Positions 8,948 through 17,317 of a DNA stretch of 64,000 nt are shown here, in pieces (positions within the stretch are counted from its first letter, which is position 1; every line of letters starts with the position of its first letter). Position numbers and translations under genes: made by a program. The DNA lies in assembly GCF_014652435.1 (NCBI RefSeq), contig NZ_BMYU01000002.1:248001-312000 (forward strand), given 5' to 3'. This DNA is from Cognatundibacterium squillarum. GTDB lineage: Bacteria > Pseudomonadota > Gammaproteobacteria > Burkholderiales > Burkholderiaceae_D. The notes under the pieces are model-generated. The model made no database searches. It had not been told where the DNA came from and saw nothing but the letters and a program-made list of their open reading frames with translations.

Positions 8948-8976
8948 ACAAACGGCCCTTACGATGGGCCGTTTGT
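8948..8976. terminator. 11-bp stem-loop between two minus-strand genes
   Basis: ACAAACGGCCC-(7)-GGGCCGTTTGT forms a perfect stem downstream of the cobalamin-regulated receptor. It lacks a run of T on either side, so intrinsic termination is uncertain. The remainder of 8708-9027 holds no gene I can support. Confidence 0.45.
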
Positions 8977-9027
8977 ACTGCGCTTCCCTGAAGCAGAATA
9001 TGGATTCTTAAAGGATAAAAACTGCAC

Positions 9028-11103
9028 CTACCACTGCCAGCGCACAGCCAGCCGCCAGCTACGCGGCGTTGCAGGATGCCAGTGTCTGTCATCCACCGCA
9101 GCGGTCTCATGTTTCATGCGTGAGCTGTACCAGTATTCCATATCATTACCTGAGCGATTCAGCAGATTCAGCCCGTCCAGACTCAGCGTCAGCTGCCGAC
9201 TGAATCTGTATGCGACTCTGCCATGCCAGAGCACAGCGGCATGCGAACGCACGCTGTTGTCTTCGGTCAGTGCACGGCTGCCCATATAACGTCCGCGCAA
9301 ACCCCATTCCCACGGCCCTTTTTCATAACGAATCGCCAGACTGGCAGTACGTTCCGGTGCATCCGTCACACGGTTACCCGCTTCAGAAATATCGGTATAG
9401 CGCGAATGTGACCACGCCATATCCAGTTCCAGCCACCAGTGCCGGTTCATCCTGTACTGATGGCTCATTTCCCAGCCATAACGTCGTGCGGGGCGGCCCG
9501 CTTCGGTACTCGCATCATCCGGTACATAGGTCAGTTCGGAATCTGTTGTTAACTGCCAGAACACCAGACTGGATTCCAGTCCGTTCAGCCATTGCGCGCT
9601 GCGCATCCCCAGTTCCCAGCCTTTGCCTGCAGACATTAACGGTGTTGCGCGTCGTGACTCTGCTGCATCGCCCTGTGTCTGTATGGTTGCGCCACGTGCA
9701 TCGTTGCTATGAAAACCGCGTCCTGCATTCAGATAAAACGCCAGTTCAGGCGCAAGCTGATAACTGAGATTCAGATTCGGACTGAGCGCCGATTCGCTTT
9801 TAACGCCGCTATTCAGCGGATTCAGCAAATCACGCACATCCGCCCTGACCTTTTCCGCGCGCAATCCGCCGCTCAGCCGCCATTGCGGATGCAGCTCCGC
9901 CTGCAATTGCGCAAACACCGCGCCCTGCCACCAGTTAACACGGTGCAGCGAGCCTGTCTCATACGCTGTGCGCTGAACACTGCCATACAGTGCCAGCGGA
10001 CTGATCTGGTCATAGCGGGTACTGAAGCCGGTTTCCAGTCTCAGCGGCAACAGTGCATTGCTCAGTGGCTGACTGCGCAGCCAGCTGGCTCCGCTGATAT
10101 GCCTTTGTTCGCTTTGCGTAATCTGATCGCCGCGGTCAGTGTCATTCAGAAACCAGGTCGGATTCGAATACAGATTCAGCCGGTATTGCATACGATACGC
10201 CTGCCAGAGATCGCGCCGCTCGCCGTCAACCAGTTCGCGCTGCACATGCAGGCCTACTCGCTGTGTATCACCGCCTTCGGACGGATCAAGGCTGCCGAAG
10301 CGGTCAATCAGACCGGACTGCACCGCACGCTCAGGCACCTGACTGGTCGCATTCCAGCGATTGCGGTACGCCAGTACAGACCATTGCCATACATCGCCGC
10401 CGGCTGCTGATGAACGCCAGCGCAGAAAGCTGTTCAGCTTGCGCGCATCTTCCGGTACTTGCCACGGGCCATCCGCACTGGCCAGTTCCAGCGCGGCTAT
10501 CCAGTGTCCGCCTGCAATCTCGCCACTGTTTGCATGCATCAGCCGCCGTTCGCGCCCGCTACCGGCTTCCGCCACCAGCAAAGGCGCTTCCAGCGCGGAA
10601 ACATACTGAATACGGTTTGCACCGACGAGAGAAAAATCCCCGTCGCCAGCATAGTAAGGCCCTTTACGGAACTGCACTTCACTGACCAGTTCCGGTATCA
10701 ACAAATTCAGATCCAGATAACCCTGACCATGCGCGTGCGAAGGCATATTGATAGGTAAGCCTGCGACGCTGGCGGATAAATCTGTGCCGTGATCCAGATT
10801 GAATCCGCGCATAAAGTACTGATTCGCTTTACCGCTGCCGCTGTGCTGCGACACAATCAGCCCCGGCACACGTTCCAGAATTTCTGCCGGACGCTGTACC
10901 GGCAAGGCTTCAAACTCCGCGGCACTGATGGTTCCCGCACTGGCGGAGCCAGTCTGTTTTTGCAGGGAATTTTTTTGCTGTTGCACGATCACCTGCTGTA
11001 CCACAGGCGTAACAGATTCCGGTGCTTCAGTGGCACCGGCTTGCGCATACGCAGGCAAGGCAAAGCCCAGCCCCGCCCATGCGAGACGACGATAAGATTT
11101 CAT
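9028..11103 (-). CDS. TonB-dependent receptor under cobalamin riboswitch control
   Basis: A complete 691-residue outer-membrane receptor: signal peptide ending AYA-Q, a possible TonB box near QQVIVQQQ, and a plug with PAEILERVPGLIVSQHSGSG. The plug continues with YFMRGFNLDHGTDLSASVAG and the strongly conserved PSHAHGQGYLDLNLLIPELV, and the barrel ends in an aromatic residue (RWQW). The RGFNLDHGTD/HAHGQGY group is a separate clade from BtuB, and I cannot name its ligand from protein sequence alone. The upstream leader, however, is a cobalamin riboswitch, so the receptor is expected to take up cobalamin, a corrinoid precursor or cobalt. No cobalamin biosynthesis or ABC transport genes are adjacent. 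Confidence 0.9.
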   Translation of the reverse strand: MKSYRRLAWAGLGFALPAYAQAGATEAPESVTPVVQQVIVQQQKNSLQKQTGSASAGTISAAEFEALPVQRPAEILERVPGLIVSQHSGSGKANQYFMRGFNLDHGTDLSASVAGLPINMPSHAHGQGYLDLNLLIPELVSEVQFRKGPYYAGDGDFSLVGANRIQYVSALEAPLLVAEAGSGRERRLMHANSGEIAGGHWIAALELASADGPWQVPEDARKLNSFLRWRSSAAGGDVWQWSVLAYRNRWNATSQVPERAVQSGLIDRFGSLDPSEGGDTQRVGLHVQRELVDGERRDLWQAYRMQYRLNLYSNPTWFLNDTDRGDQITQSEQRHISGASWLRSQPLSNALLPLRLETGFSTRYDQISPLALYGSVQRTAYETGSLHRVNWWQGAVFAQLQAELHPQWRLSGGLRAEKVRADVRDLLNPLNSGVKSESALSPNLNLSYQLAPELAFYLNAGRGFHSNDARGATIQTQGDAAESRRATPLMSAGKGWELGMRSAQWLNGLESSLVFWQLTTDSELTYVPDDASTEAGRPARRYGWEMSHQYRMNRHWWLELDMAWSHSRYTDISEAGNRVTDAPERTASLAIRYEKGPWEWGLRGRYMGSRALTEDNSVRSHAAVLWHGRVAYRFSRQLTLSLDGLNLLNRSGNDMEYWYSSRMKHETAAVDDRHWHPATPRSWRLAVRWQW

Positions 11104-11181
11104 GATGAATATAAACGAGCAGCGATTCCCTGATCATCCCCGTGATCCGGAACCCGGAGGGCCATGCAGGCCCGCTGTTCT

Positions 11182-11345
11182 GGCCGGTATCCGGGCTGGC
11201 GCATCAGTATCGTCGTCTTCCCACCGGTAAAGGCAGTGACTTGGGTGACGATACGGAGCCTGAGCGGCTCAAACGCTTACCGTTGCGGGGGCAGCGCAGG
11301 TTGGGCCTGCGCTGAACAGCACAGAACTCCCTGCTTCCCGTTTAA
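11182..11345 (-). ncRNA. Cobalamin (adenosylcobalamin-class) riboswitch
   Basis: Read on the minus strand, the leader has the elements of the family in order: AACGGGAA near 11340, the core GCTGCCCCCGCAACGGTAA around 11275-11295, a GTCACTG segment, GGTGGGAAG, and the B12 box AGCCCGGATACCGGCC at 11182-11197. It lies 80 bases upstream of the receptor ATG. Downstream stems (GGGCC-ATGCA-GGCCC and CCGGGTTCCGG) may form the expression platform. No T-tract terminator is visible, so translational control seems more likely than attenuation. Confidence 0.93.
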
Positions 11346-11577
11346 CTTCACGACCGGAACAGCCGCAAAGCACCAGAACAGCGCGCAGTCTAAATGAATT
11401 CGGCATATGCCGTCAAAAATTCATTTCCTTCCTGCCAATCTCTCTGCCCGATTCAGCAACGATTACTTACAAATGCATACAGCATAGTTATGCGATAAGC
11501 GTTACATTTTCGACAATCTGCACCGCATAAATCTGCGAAATGTGCATCTGTCTAATCGTCTAAATGGAGTTATCCTG

Positions 11578-12375
11578 ATGAAGAAAAGCGTTTTGTATTC
11601 TGTATTACTGAGTTGCGCTGTACTGAGCGCTTGCGGTGGCGGTTCGGGTGGTAGTGGAAGTGGAAGCGGTTCGTCTTCCGGCGGTACGGGTACGCCGTCA
11701 CAAACGGCACCGGGCGGTATTTATCTTGGCTATTACGCTGAAGATCCGAAAACCAATCCTGAAGATCCCACGCTGGGCGCGTTTGTGCTGAATCTGCCAT
11801 CCGGCAATAGCAGTTTTTCCGGCGCAATGTTTTTTACTTATGTCGGCTGTCAGAGCGAAAACGTGGGTGTTGTTACAGGTAATAAAACCGATGCGGGTAT
11901 CGCGGGTAACTGGAGCGGCAGTCTGGATGGCGTGATGAATACCGGCAGCTATACCGGCAGCTGGCAGGCGGCAAGCCAGTCCTACAGCGGTACATTTACC
12001 AATGCCGGTGGCAAACAATTCCGCGATCTGCGTCCGTGCATCCAGTATTACATTGCGCCGAATGGCAGCTTTGAAATGTTTGCGGCAGAAAAACTGATAC
12101 CGGATACCTTCCAGATCAGCGTTACCGGACGTACTTTGTCATGGAGCAATGTAAATGGCAGCTCGGTTGCGCTGGTTTACGTGATGAATCCGCAAATCGT
12201 ACAAACATCGGGGAATCCGGTGGTCTGGCAAACCATCGTGCCAGCCAGCGGCAGCGTGACGATTCCGCAAACGGTGAATCTGAAAGCGGGTTCTGATTAT
12301 CTGGTGGGTGTTGCGCTGACTTCGGACAGCCTGCAGCGTCTGGCCTTCGGCAGTAAGCGTTTTACTGCGCAGTAA
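11578..12375 (+). CDS. Putative secreted lipoprotein of unknown function
   Basis: I chose the ATG at 11578 because GGAG lies eight bases upstream and the protein then opens with a lipoprotein signal, MKKSVLYSVLLSCAVLSAC, whose lipobox is LSAC. A Gly/Ser-rich linker follows (residues 21-50). The mature domain is rich in beta-strand patterns with repeated G-S/T-Y-x-G-x-W motifs (NWSGSLDGVMNTGSYTGSW). A C-terminal half resembles an Ig-like or fibronectin-like sandwich (GSDYLVGVALTSDSLQRLAFGSKRF). I do not recognise a named family. It is probably anchored to the outer membrane. Confidence 0.75.
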   Translation: MKKSVLYSVLLSCAVLSACGGGSGGSGSGSGSSSGGTGTPSQTAPGGIYLGYYAEDPKTNPEDPTLGAFVLNLPSGNSSFSGAMFFTYVGCQSENVGVVTGNKTDAGIAGNWSGSLDGVMNTGSYTGSWQAASQSYSGTFTNAGGKQFRDLRPCIQYYIAPNGSFEMFAAEKLIPDTFQISVTGRTLSWSNVNGSSVALVYVMNPQIVQTSGNPVVWQTIVPASGSVTIPQTVNLKAGSDYLVGVALTSDSLQRLAFGSKRFTAQ

Positions 12376-12386
12376 TTTTTTGAACA

Positions 12387-12435
12387 TACAGCCGCTTCGT
12401 GCGATTCACGTTTCGGATCGTACAAGGCGGCTGTA
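12387..12435. terminator. Stem-loop between convergent genes
   Basis: TACAGCCGC and GCGGCTGTA form a nine-base stem separated by about 31 bases that can fold further. It lies between the ends of the convergent lipoprotein and LeuE genes and could serve both. There is no strong T-tract. Confidence 0.45.
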
Positions 12436-12454
12436 ATGTATTCAGGACTGCGTG

Positions 12455-13120
12455 TTACAGCGTAGCGCTGGCGAGTTTTGCACCAAAACCGATAAACATC
12501 GCACCGACTCCGCCTGTAACGCCTGCAGATAAACGGCGGCGCTGACGGAAGGTTTCAGCCAGACGTACGCCGATAAAGATAATCACCGTCAGATACGTGA
12601 AACTGCAAATCTGACAGATCAGCGCCAGCAAACCATACGACAGTAAGGGATGCTCAAAAGCCGGATCAACGAACTGGATGAAGAAAGAAATAAAAAACAG
12701 GATGGCTTTCGGATTCATCAGGCTGATCACCAGCGCTTTGGTGAACGGATCGCCGGGTTCAATCGCCCGCTGCACTTCTGCCACTGCCTGATTCCGGTTT
12801 TTCCAGCCCAGCCAGCAGCCGCGCAGCATCTGCAAACCTATCCATGCCAGATAAGCCGCACCTGCGTATTTAACGATATAAAACAGCGATGGATTGGCTT
12901 TCAGCAGCGATGCCATCCCGCCAGCAGATAACACCATCAGAATCAGATCCCCCAGAAAAATCCCGCAAGCACCGCGATAGCCCTGACGCACACCGCGCTG
13001 CGCCGCGACGCTGAGCACATACAAAGAATTCGGCCCCGGCAGCAAAACGATGACGATTGTGCCGATAACAAAAGTCCAGAAGTCGGTAATGCCAAAGGTG
13101 GCGTGGATCAGTGCGTTCAT
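12455..13120 (-). CDS. leuE: LysE/RhtB-family amino-acid exporter, LeuE-like
   Basis: A 221-residue inner-membrane protein with about six hydrophobic segments. The N-terminal family motif VIGTIVIVLLPGPNSLYVLS is followed by QRGVRQGYRGACGIFLGDLILM, and a later VISLMNPKAILFFISFFIQFVD. These match the E. coli leucine exporter LeuE closely in order and wording (LVPGPN, GACGxFxGD, LTNPKAILFYVSFFVQF). RhtB/LysE proteins export amino acids using the proton gradient; leucine is the best guess for the substrate. The gene is monocistronic. No Lrp or LysR regulator is next to it. Confidence 0.82.
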   Translation of the reverse strand: MNALIHATFGITDFWTFVIGTIVIVLLPGPNSLYVLSVAAQRGVRQGYRGACGIFLGDLILMVLSAGGMASLLKANPSLFYIVKYAGAAYLAWIGLQMLRGCWLGWKNRNQAVAEVQRAIEPGDPFTKALVISLMNPKAILFFISFFIQFVDPAFEHPLLSYGLLALICQICSFTYLTVIIFIGVRLAETFRQRRRLSAGVTGGVGAMFIGFGAKLASATL

Positions 13121-13333
13121 AGGGGATGATGAATGAGGTCAGATAAAAGGATGCTGCCATCAGACTGGCGAAGATGCCTGTTCATCATAACACCGTCTGT
13201 AAATCCGCACAGTGCGGTGTTTACGTAGAAGGTATTCACTACCAGCGGAGCGTTCGGATGAAAACGTGGGGAGACACTGCGCCGTGTGACAGATGAATCA
13301 CTTGCCCGATGCACCAGCCCCCCCGTGCAGCAA

Positions 13334-13534
13334 CTACTCCGCAGATGCCGTATCGTCGCGCAGTTTCTTTTGAAGTTCTGCTTCCTGCTCCGGCGTCAGA
13401 GAACTCGCGACCTCTTCCATCACATCCAGCAAATTGCCAGCACCGTCGTAGACGTTCATGAACACTTTGCCATCCTTCCTTACCATTTCAGTCCAGACTT
13501 CATCATTTAAGGCTTTTACACGGATTGCTGTCAT
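13334..13534 (-). CDS. Small conserved-looking hypothetical protein
   Basis: The ATG at 13534 is preferred over the much longer upstream frame because GGGAG sits about six bases before it. The product has 66 residues with a charged beta-strand pattern (MTAIRVKALNDEVWTEMVRKDG, FMNVYDGAGNLLDVM) and a helical C-terminus EEQEAELQKKL-like. I do not recognise a family. It lies 55 bases downstream of the ABC-F gene on the same strand and may be read from the same transcript. Confidence 0.6.
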   Translation of the reverse strand: MTAIRVKALNDEVWTEMVRKDGKVFMNVYDGAGNLLDVMEEVASSLTPEQEAELQKKLRDDTASAE

Positions 13535-13589
13535 TGTCATCTCCCATTTAACAGCGCCGATCTTAACAGGAATATTGACTTTACAGTGC

Positions 13590-14996
13590 TCATTCCAATA
13601 ACAAAGTATCGCTACAGTTGATTTGCTGCAGCCAGTCAGTGTCATGCGAAATTACCAGCATCGCGCCCGGATAAGCCCGCAGAACCTGACTCAGATGACG
13701 ACGGGTGGACAGATCCAGATGGTTGGTAATTTCATCCAGTATCAGCAACGCCGGTGTATCCGCTGCGATCAGCGCCAGCATCAGCCTGACCCTTTCGCCA
13801 CCGGACAATTGCCCGGCTGGCGTGTGAACGAGCCGGTCTTCGCGCAGCAGGAAGCGCGCCAGATGTTCGCGGATTTGCGTCATGTGCCAGTCCGGTCTGC
13901 GCTGCTGCAGATGCCCGATGCTGTCGGTGCTTGCCTGAAGCATCTTCCCGTGCTGATCAATGATGCTGATGCGTGACAGTGGCGGAACATACCAGTTACC
14001 TGCCAGCCGTAAATGCGGCGCAATGGTGATGGCCTGTATCAGCGTGGATTTGCCACTGCCATTCGGCCCCGTAACAGCCAGACGCTGGCCGGGCAAGAGC
14101 TGACAATCCAGCGCTGCCTGCAGTGGTGCGCCATACCCGAACTGCACCTGATTCAGTTGCAAAACAGAGGAATTGCCGTGTTTCTGGCCTGAAAACAGGT
14201 GAAATGCGGGTTCCGGCACAGCACCCGGGCTGACGTCGGCGAGAAGTCTGGCTGTCCGGTTTTGCTCGGTGCGGATATCTGCACAGAGCTGGTCGCTGGT
14301 CGTGTTGCCGCGTCCGAGTTTGGTTGCCGAACGTATCGTCGCCCAGCGCCGTTCTTGTATCGCCTTTTCGCCGCGCTGACGGGCGTGTGCTGCGCGCTCC
14401 TGCTCCTGCATACGGCGCTGATGTGTCTGCTTCATTGCTTTCTTTAGCTGATGACGCTGATGCTGCAGGCTTTCCAGCGCTTGCTCCTGTGCTGTCAACC
14501 AGTCAGCGTAACGGCCTTTAAACACAGTCACTTGCTGATCATGGACGATCCATAGCTGATCACACAATGCCACCATCCAATCAGGATCATGGCTGATCAT
14601 CACCAGCGTTCCGGGGTAGTAGCGCAACTGCTGCAGCCAGTAAAGGCGCTGCTGCAGATCCAGATGGTTAGCGGGTTCATCCAGCAACAAAAGATCCGGC
14701 ATTTGCTGCCACAAAGCACGCAGGGCTGCGCTGACCCGTTCGCCACCGGATAGCGGTGCATCCGGCAAGTGCTGCGGCAAATACGCAGACACAGTTTCCG
14801 CCGCCAGCAACACCTGCCCGCTGTCCGGCGTCAATTGCCGCGCCAGCAATCTGAGTAAGCTCGATTTGCCGCTGCCGTTATCACCGACAATCGCAATGCG
14901 GTCGCCAGCGTGAATACGCACGGACAAATCAGAAAAAATCGTTTGAGAGTAAAAAGAAAGGCTGACGCCTTCCAGACGGAGTAAGCAAGCAGACAT
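13590..14996 (-). CDS. ABC-F family ATPase
   Basis: A soluble protein of 468 residues with two complete ABC ATPase domains and no membrane helices, which defines the ABC-F class. Domain 1 has Walker A GDNGSGKSS (about residue 37), signature LSGGERVS and Walker B LLLLDEPANHLDL. Domain 2 has Walker A GPNGSGKST, signature LSGGERVRL and Walker B LLILDEITNHLDL. The basic linker between them (QQLKKAMKQTHQRRMQEQERAAHARQ-like) is helical. ABC-F proteins act on the ribosome, either as translation factors or in antibiotic protection. At 468 residues it is shorter than EttA or Uup and closer in size to small ABC-F proteins. The specific function is not deducible. Confidence 0.88.
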   Translation of the reverse strand: MSACLLRLEGVSLSFYSQTIFSDLSVRIHAGDRIAIVGDNGSGKSSLLRLLARQLTPDSGQVLLAAETVSAYLPQHLPDAPLSGGERVSAALRALWQQMPDLLLLDEPANHLDLQQRLYWLQQLRYYPGTLVMISHDPDWMVALCDQLWIVHDQQVTVFKGRYADWLTAQEQALESLQHQRHQLKKAMKQTHQRRMQEQERAAHARQRGEKAIQERRWATIRSATKLGRGNTTSDQLCADIRTEQNRTARLLADVSPGAVPEPAFHLFSGQKHGNSSVLQLNQVQFGYGAPLQAALDCQLLPGQRLAVTGPNGSGKSTLIQAITIAPHLRLAGNWYVPPLSRISIIDQHGKMLQASTDSIGHLQQRRPDWHMTQIREHLARFLLREDRLVHTPAGQLSGGERVRLMLALIAADTPALLILDEITNHLDLSTRRHLSQVLRAYPGAMLVISHDTDWLQQINCSDTLLLE

Positions 14997-15261
14997 ACGG
15001 CACCTGAACGAGTGGCAAAAAGGAAGAGATTTTTTTGCCCGCAGCGGGCAATCAGGCGGCGATGTTCATGTCTGAAAAGACCTCGGAGATAAAGCGAAAA
15101 GACAATTGAAACGAAGCGGCGTATTCTAACGCGATTTATGCACATCAATCAAACCAGAAAAGATGTCTGGCTTACTTCGTTTTTTCATCAACATCATTTT
15201 GTAAAACAGCGCAAAACCGCGTTTCCACCGTTACAATGTCGGACAAACTCCGAAATACACC

Positions 15262-15999
15262 ATGAGCACACTCTTCTTTTGCGGCGATACCCACGGACAG
15301 TTCGATCATCTGATCGACGCTGCGCGCCTGCACAAGCCTGCGGCGCTGATTTTGCTCGGAGATATACAAGCCACCGCGCCGCTGCATGAGATTTTTGCGC
15401 CGGTAATGGAACATACGGAAATCTGGTTTATCCACGGCAACCACGATACCGACAGCGTTGCGCAATATGATCACTTATACAATTCAACACTGGCCGCGAA
15501 CAATCTGCATGGCCGCGTCTGCGAAGTAGCGGGCTACCGGATTGCCGGACTCGGCGGTATTTTCCGCGGACAAATCTGGATGCCGGGTCAGGCGCAGAAT
15601 TTCTTTGATCCTGCTGCATTTATGGCTGCCGGCGGACGTGGCAATCAGTGGCGTACCGGTATTTCCCGCAAACACCGCAGCAGTATTTTTCCGTCAGATA
15701 TTGCAGGCTTGCAGGGACAGAAGGCAGACATACTCGTGACACATGAAGCGCCGTCCTGCCATCCGCATGGTTTTGTACCTATCGATCATCTGGCACGCCA
15801 GCTGAAAGTGAAAACCACATTCCACGGCCACCACCACGACCGGCGCGATTACAGCCGTGAAACCAAACGCCTCGGCTTTCACGCCCACGGCGTCGGACTG
15901 CGCGGCATCACCGCGCTGGACGGCACCGTCATCCGCCCCGGCGATATGGACCATATCGAATTCCCAACCGATCCGCGCCGCCGGCCACGGGGTGTTTAA
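15262..15999 (+). CDS. Calcineurin-like metallophosphoesterase
   Basis: A 245-residue cytoplasmic protein with all the metal-binding blocks of the calcineurin-like superfamily. These are GDTHG at residues 8-12, GDIQ near residue 33, GNHDTD near residue 59, a lone H in THEAP around residue 160, and GHHHD near residue 192. Two metal ions held by these residues hydrolyse phosphomono- or diesters. The C-terminal part contains ATRGVGL/AHGVGLRGI-like strands. The substrate cannot be told. The gene is divergent from the ABC-F gene, with about 265 bases of shared upstream sequence, and no operon partner is seen. Confidence 0.88.
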   Translation: MSTLFFCGDTHGQFDHLIDAARLHKPAALILLGDIQATAPLHEIFAPVMEHTEIWFIHGNHDTDSVAQYDHLYNSTLAANNLHGRVCEVAGYRIAGLGGIFRGQIWMPGQAQNFFDPAAFMAAGGRGNQWRTGISRKHRSSIFPSDIAGLQGQKADILVTHEAPSCHPHGFVPIDHLARQLKVKTTFHGHHHDRRDYSRETKRLGFHAHGVGLRGITALDGTVIRPGDMDHIEFPTDPRRRPRGV

Positions 16000-16152
16000 C
16001 CATCGCTTGTGCCACGGTTTCAGCAACAGCAAACCAGTCTCACAGCTTCAGTCGATCTTCTGCAACGACTCATCCCCTGCTGCTTTTTCACAAGATGAAC
16101 ATGGCCGCACGATGCGGTATCATGCGTTTTCGTTTGTTCGATGGAAAGCAGT

Positions 16153-17211
16153 ATGTCAGTGACGCCGGATCTCAGCTTATGGCAACAAGACCCTGAAAAA
16201 GCCTTTGCGGCGTTTATCAGTTCTTCGCGCTATCTGGATTTTTCGCGCAGGCAAACCAGTTCTGTGCTGGAAAGCGTGAACGAGGGGCAGCGCAAAATCT
16301 CGGTGCGTTCTGCGCATATTTATCAGACCATGTTTTCCCGCTTGTGCCGCTGGCTGCGGGAACACGGCATTCCTCTGTTGCAGATGAGCGATGAAGACCT
16401 GCATCGGTTTCTGACGCAAACTACGGAAAAAGGGCAACCGGTTCTGAAGAGTGCGATTCAGTACCGTTACTTGCGCATGGTTGAAAATGTGTTCGAATAC
16501 CTCGCGCGCAGCCCTAATCCGGCGAAAGGTGTTTTGTCGCAAACGCTGACCGCCGGTTTGCGTCTGAAAGGCAAAGATGCGAACAGCGTGGTGTTAAGCA
16601 GCGCGCAAATTCAGGCATTTATCGCTGCGTTACCATTATCAAGCGCCATGCCCAGCGTTTCCCGTCCACATGCAGGCTGGAAAAAACGGCGTGACCGGGC
16701 CATTCAGTGCATGATGCTCGGTGCCGGTTTGCGTGTGGCTGAGGTGATTGGTTTGCACAGAGACGAAGTCGCCGGTGAACTGAATCCCGATGGCAGCCTG
16801 CTGATTCATATTGAACCGGTCGATAAACACGATACATCATATGCACATCAGACTGCGGTACGGCCGGAGCTGGTGGCAGATGTCCTGAACTGGATACGTG
16901 AGCGCGATATGTTGCCGGTCGGTGGTGATTTACTGTTTCCCGGTACGCACGGCGAATTGCTCAACAAGGCGACTGTATATCTGCAAGTAAAGAAGACCTT
17001 CCTGCGTGCAGGACTGAATCTGCCGCGCATGGGCGGCCGTACTTTGCGTAATACTTTTGCGTTGCAAGAGCTGGATCAGAATACCAGTATCGGTGCCGTC
17101 CGCGAAAAACTGGGGCTCGCCGAAAACCGTTCTGTCCTCAAATACAAAGAGCGTCATCGCAAAAATATCCGGCAAACTGAAACGCGCCCAGACGACGCAG
17201 GCACTTTGTAA
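16153..17211 (+). CDS. Divergent tyrosine recombinase/integrase
   Basis: The start at 16153 is preferred because GGAAAG lies at a suitable distance; an in-frame ATG at 16141 is possible. The N-terminal half is an SAM-like core-binding domain (SAHIYQTMFSRLCRWLREHG). The catalytic half has the first arginine in LGAGLRVAEVIGL and a C-terminal tyrosine in SVLKYKERH. The usual HxxR-H box reads GRTLRNTF, so the first histidine is arginine and the second is asparagine. The GH of LGH reads GL. The protein is about 352 residues, normal for the family. No attachment site, excisionase or mobile element surrounds it. Confidence 0.82.
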   Translation: MSVTPDLSLWQQDPEKAFAAFISSSRYLDFSRRQTSSVLESVNEGQRKISVRSAHIYQTMFSRLCRWLREHGIPLLQMSDEDLHRFLTQTTEKGQPVLKSAIQYRYLRMVENVFEYLARSPNPAKGVLSQTLTAGLRLKGKDANSVVLSSAQIQAFIAALPLSSAMPSVSRPHAGWKKRRDRAIQCMMLGAGLRVAEVIGLHRDEVAGELNPDGSLLIHIEPVDKHDTSYAHQTAVRPELVADVLNWIRERDMLPVGGDLLFPGTHGELLNKATVYLQVKKTFLRAGLNLPRMGGRTLRNTFALQELDQNTSIGAVREKLGLAENRSVLKYKERHRKNIRQTETRPDDAGTL

Positions 17212-17317
17212 AACTTATCCGGCAGGCGCCGTGTGCGGCGGCGCTGGTAAGCTGTCATCAGCTTGTCATTGCGGCTGATTAAAGTCGTGATTTTCTGTCT
17301 TTACTGATCTGAATATC

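Noticed and set aside
9028..11103. Naming the receptor btuB
   Set aside because: Only the riboswitch supports cobalamin. The protein lacks BtuB-specific sequence, so the symbol is withheld.
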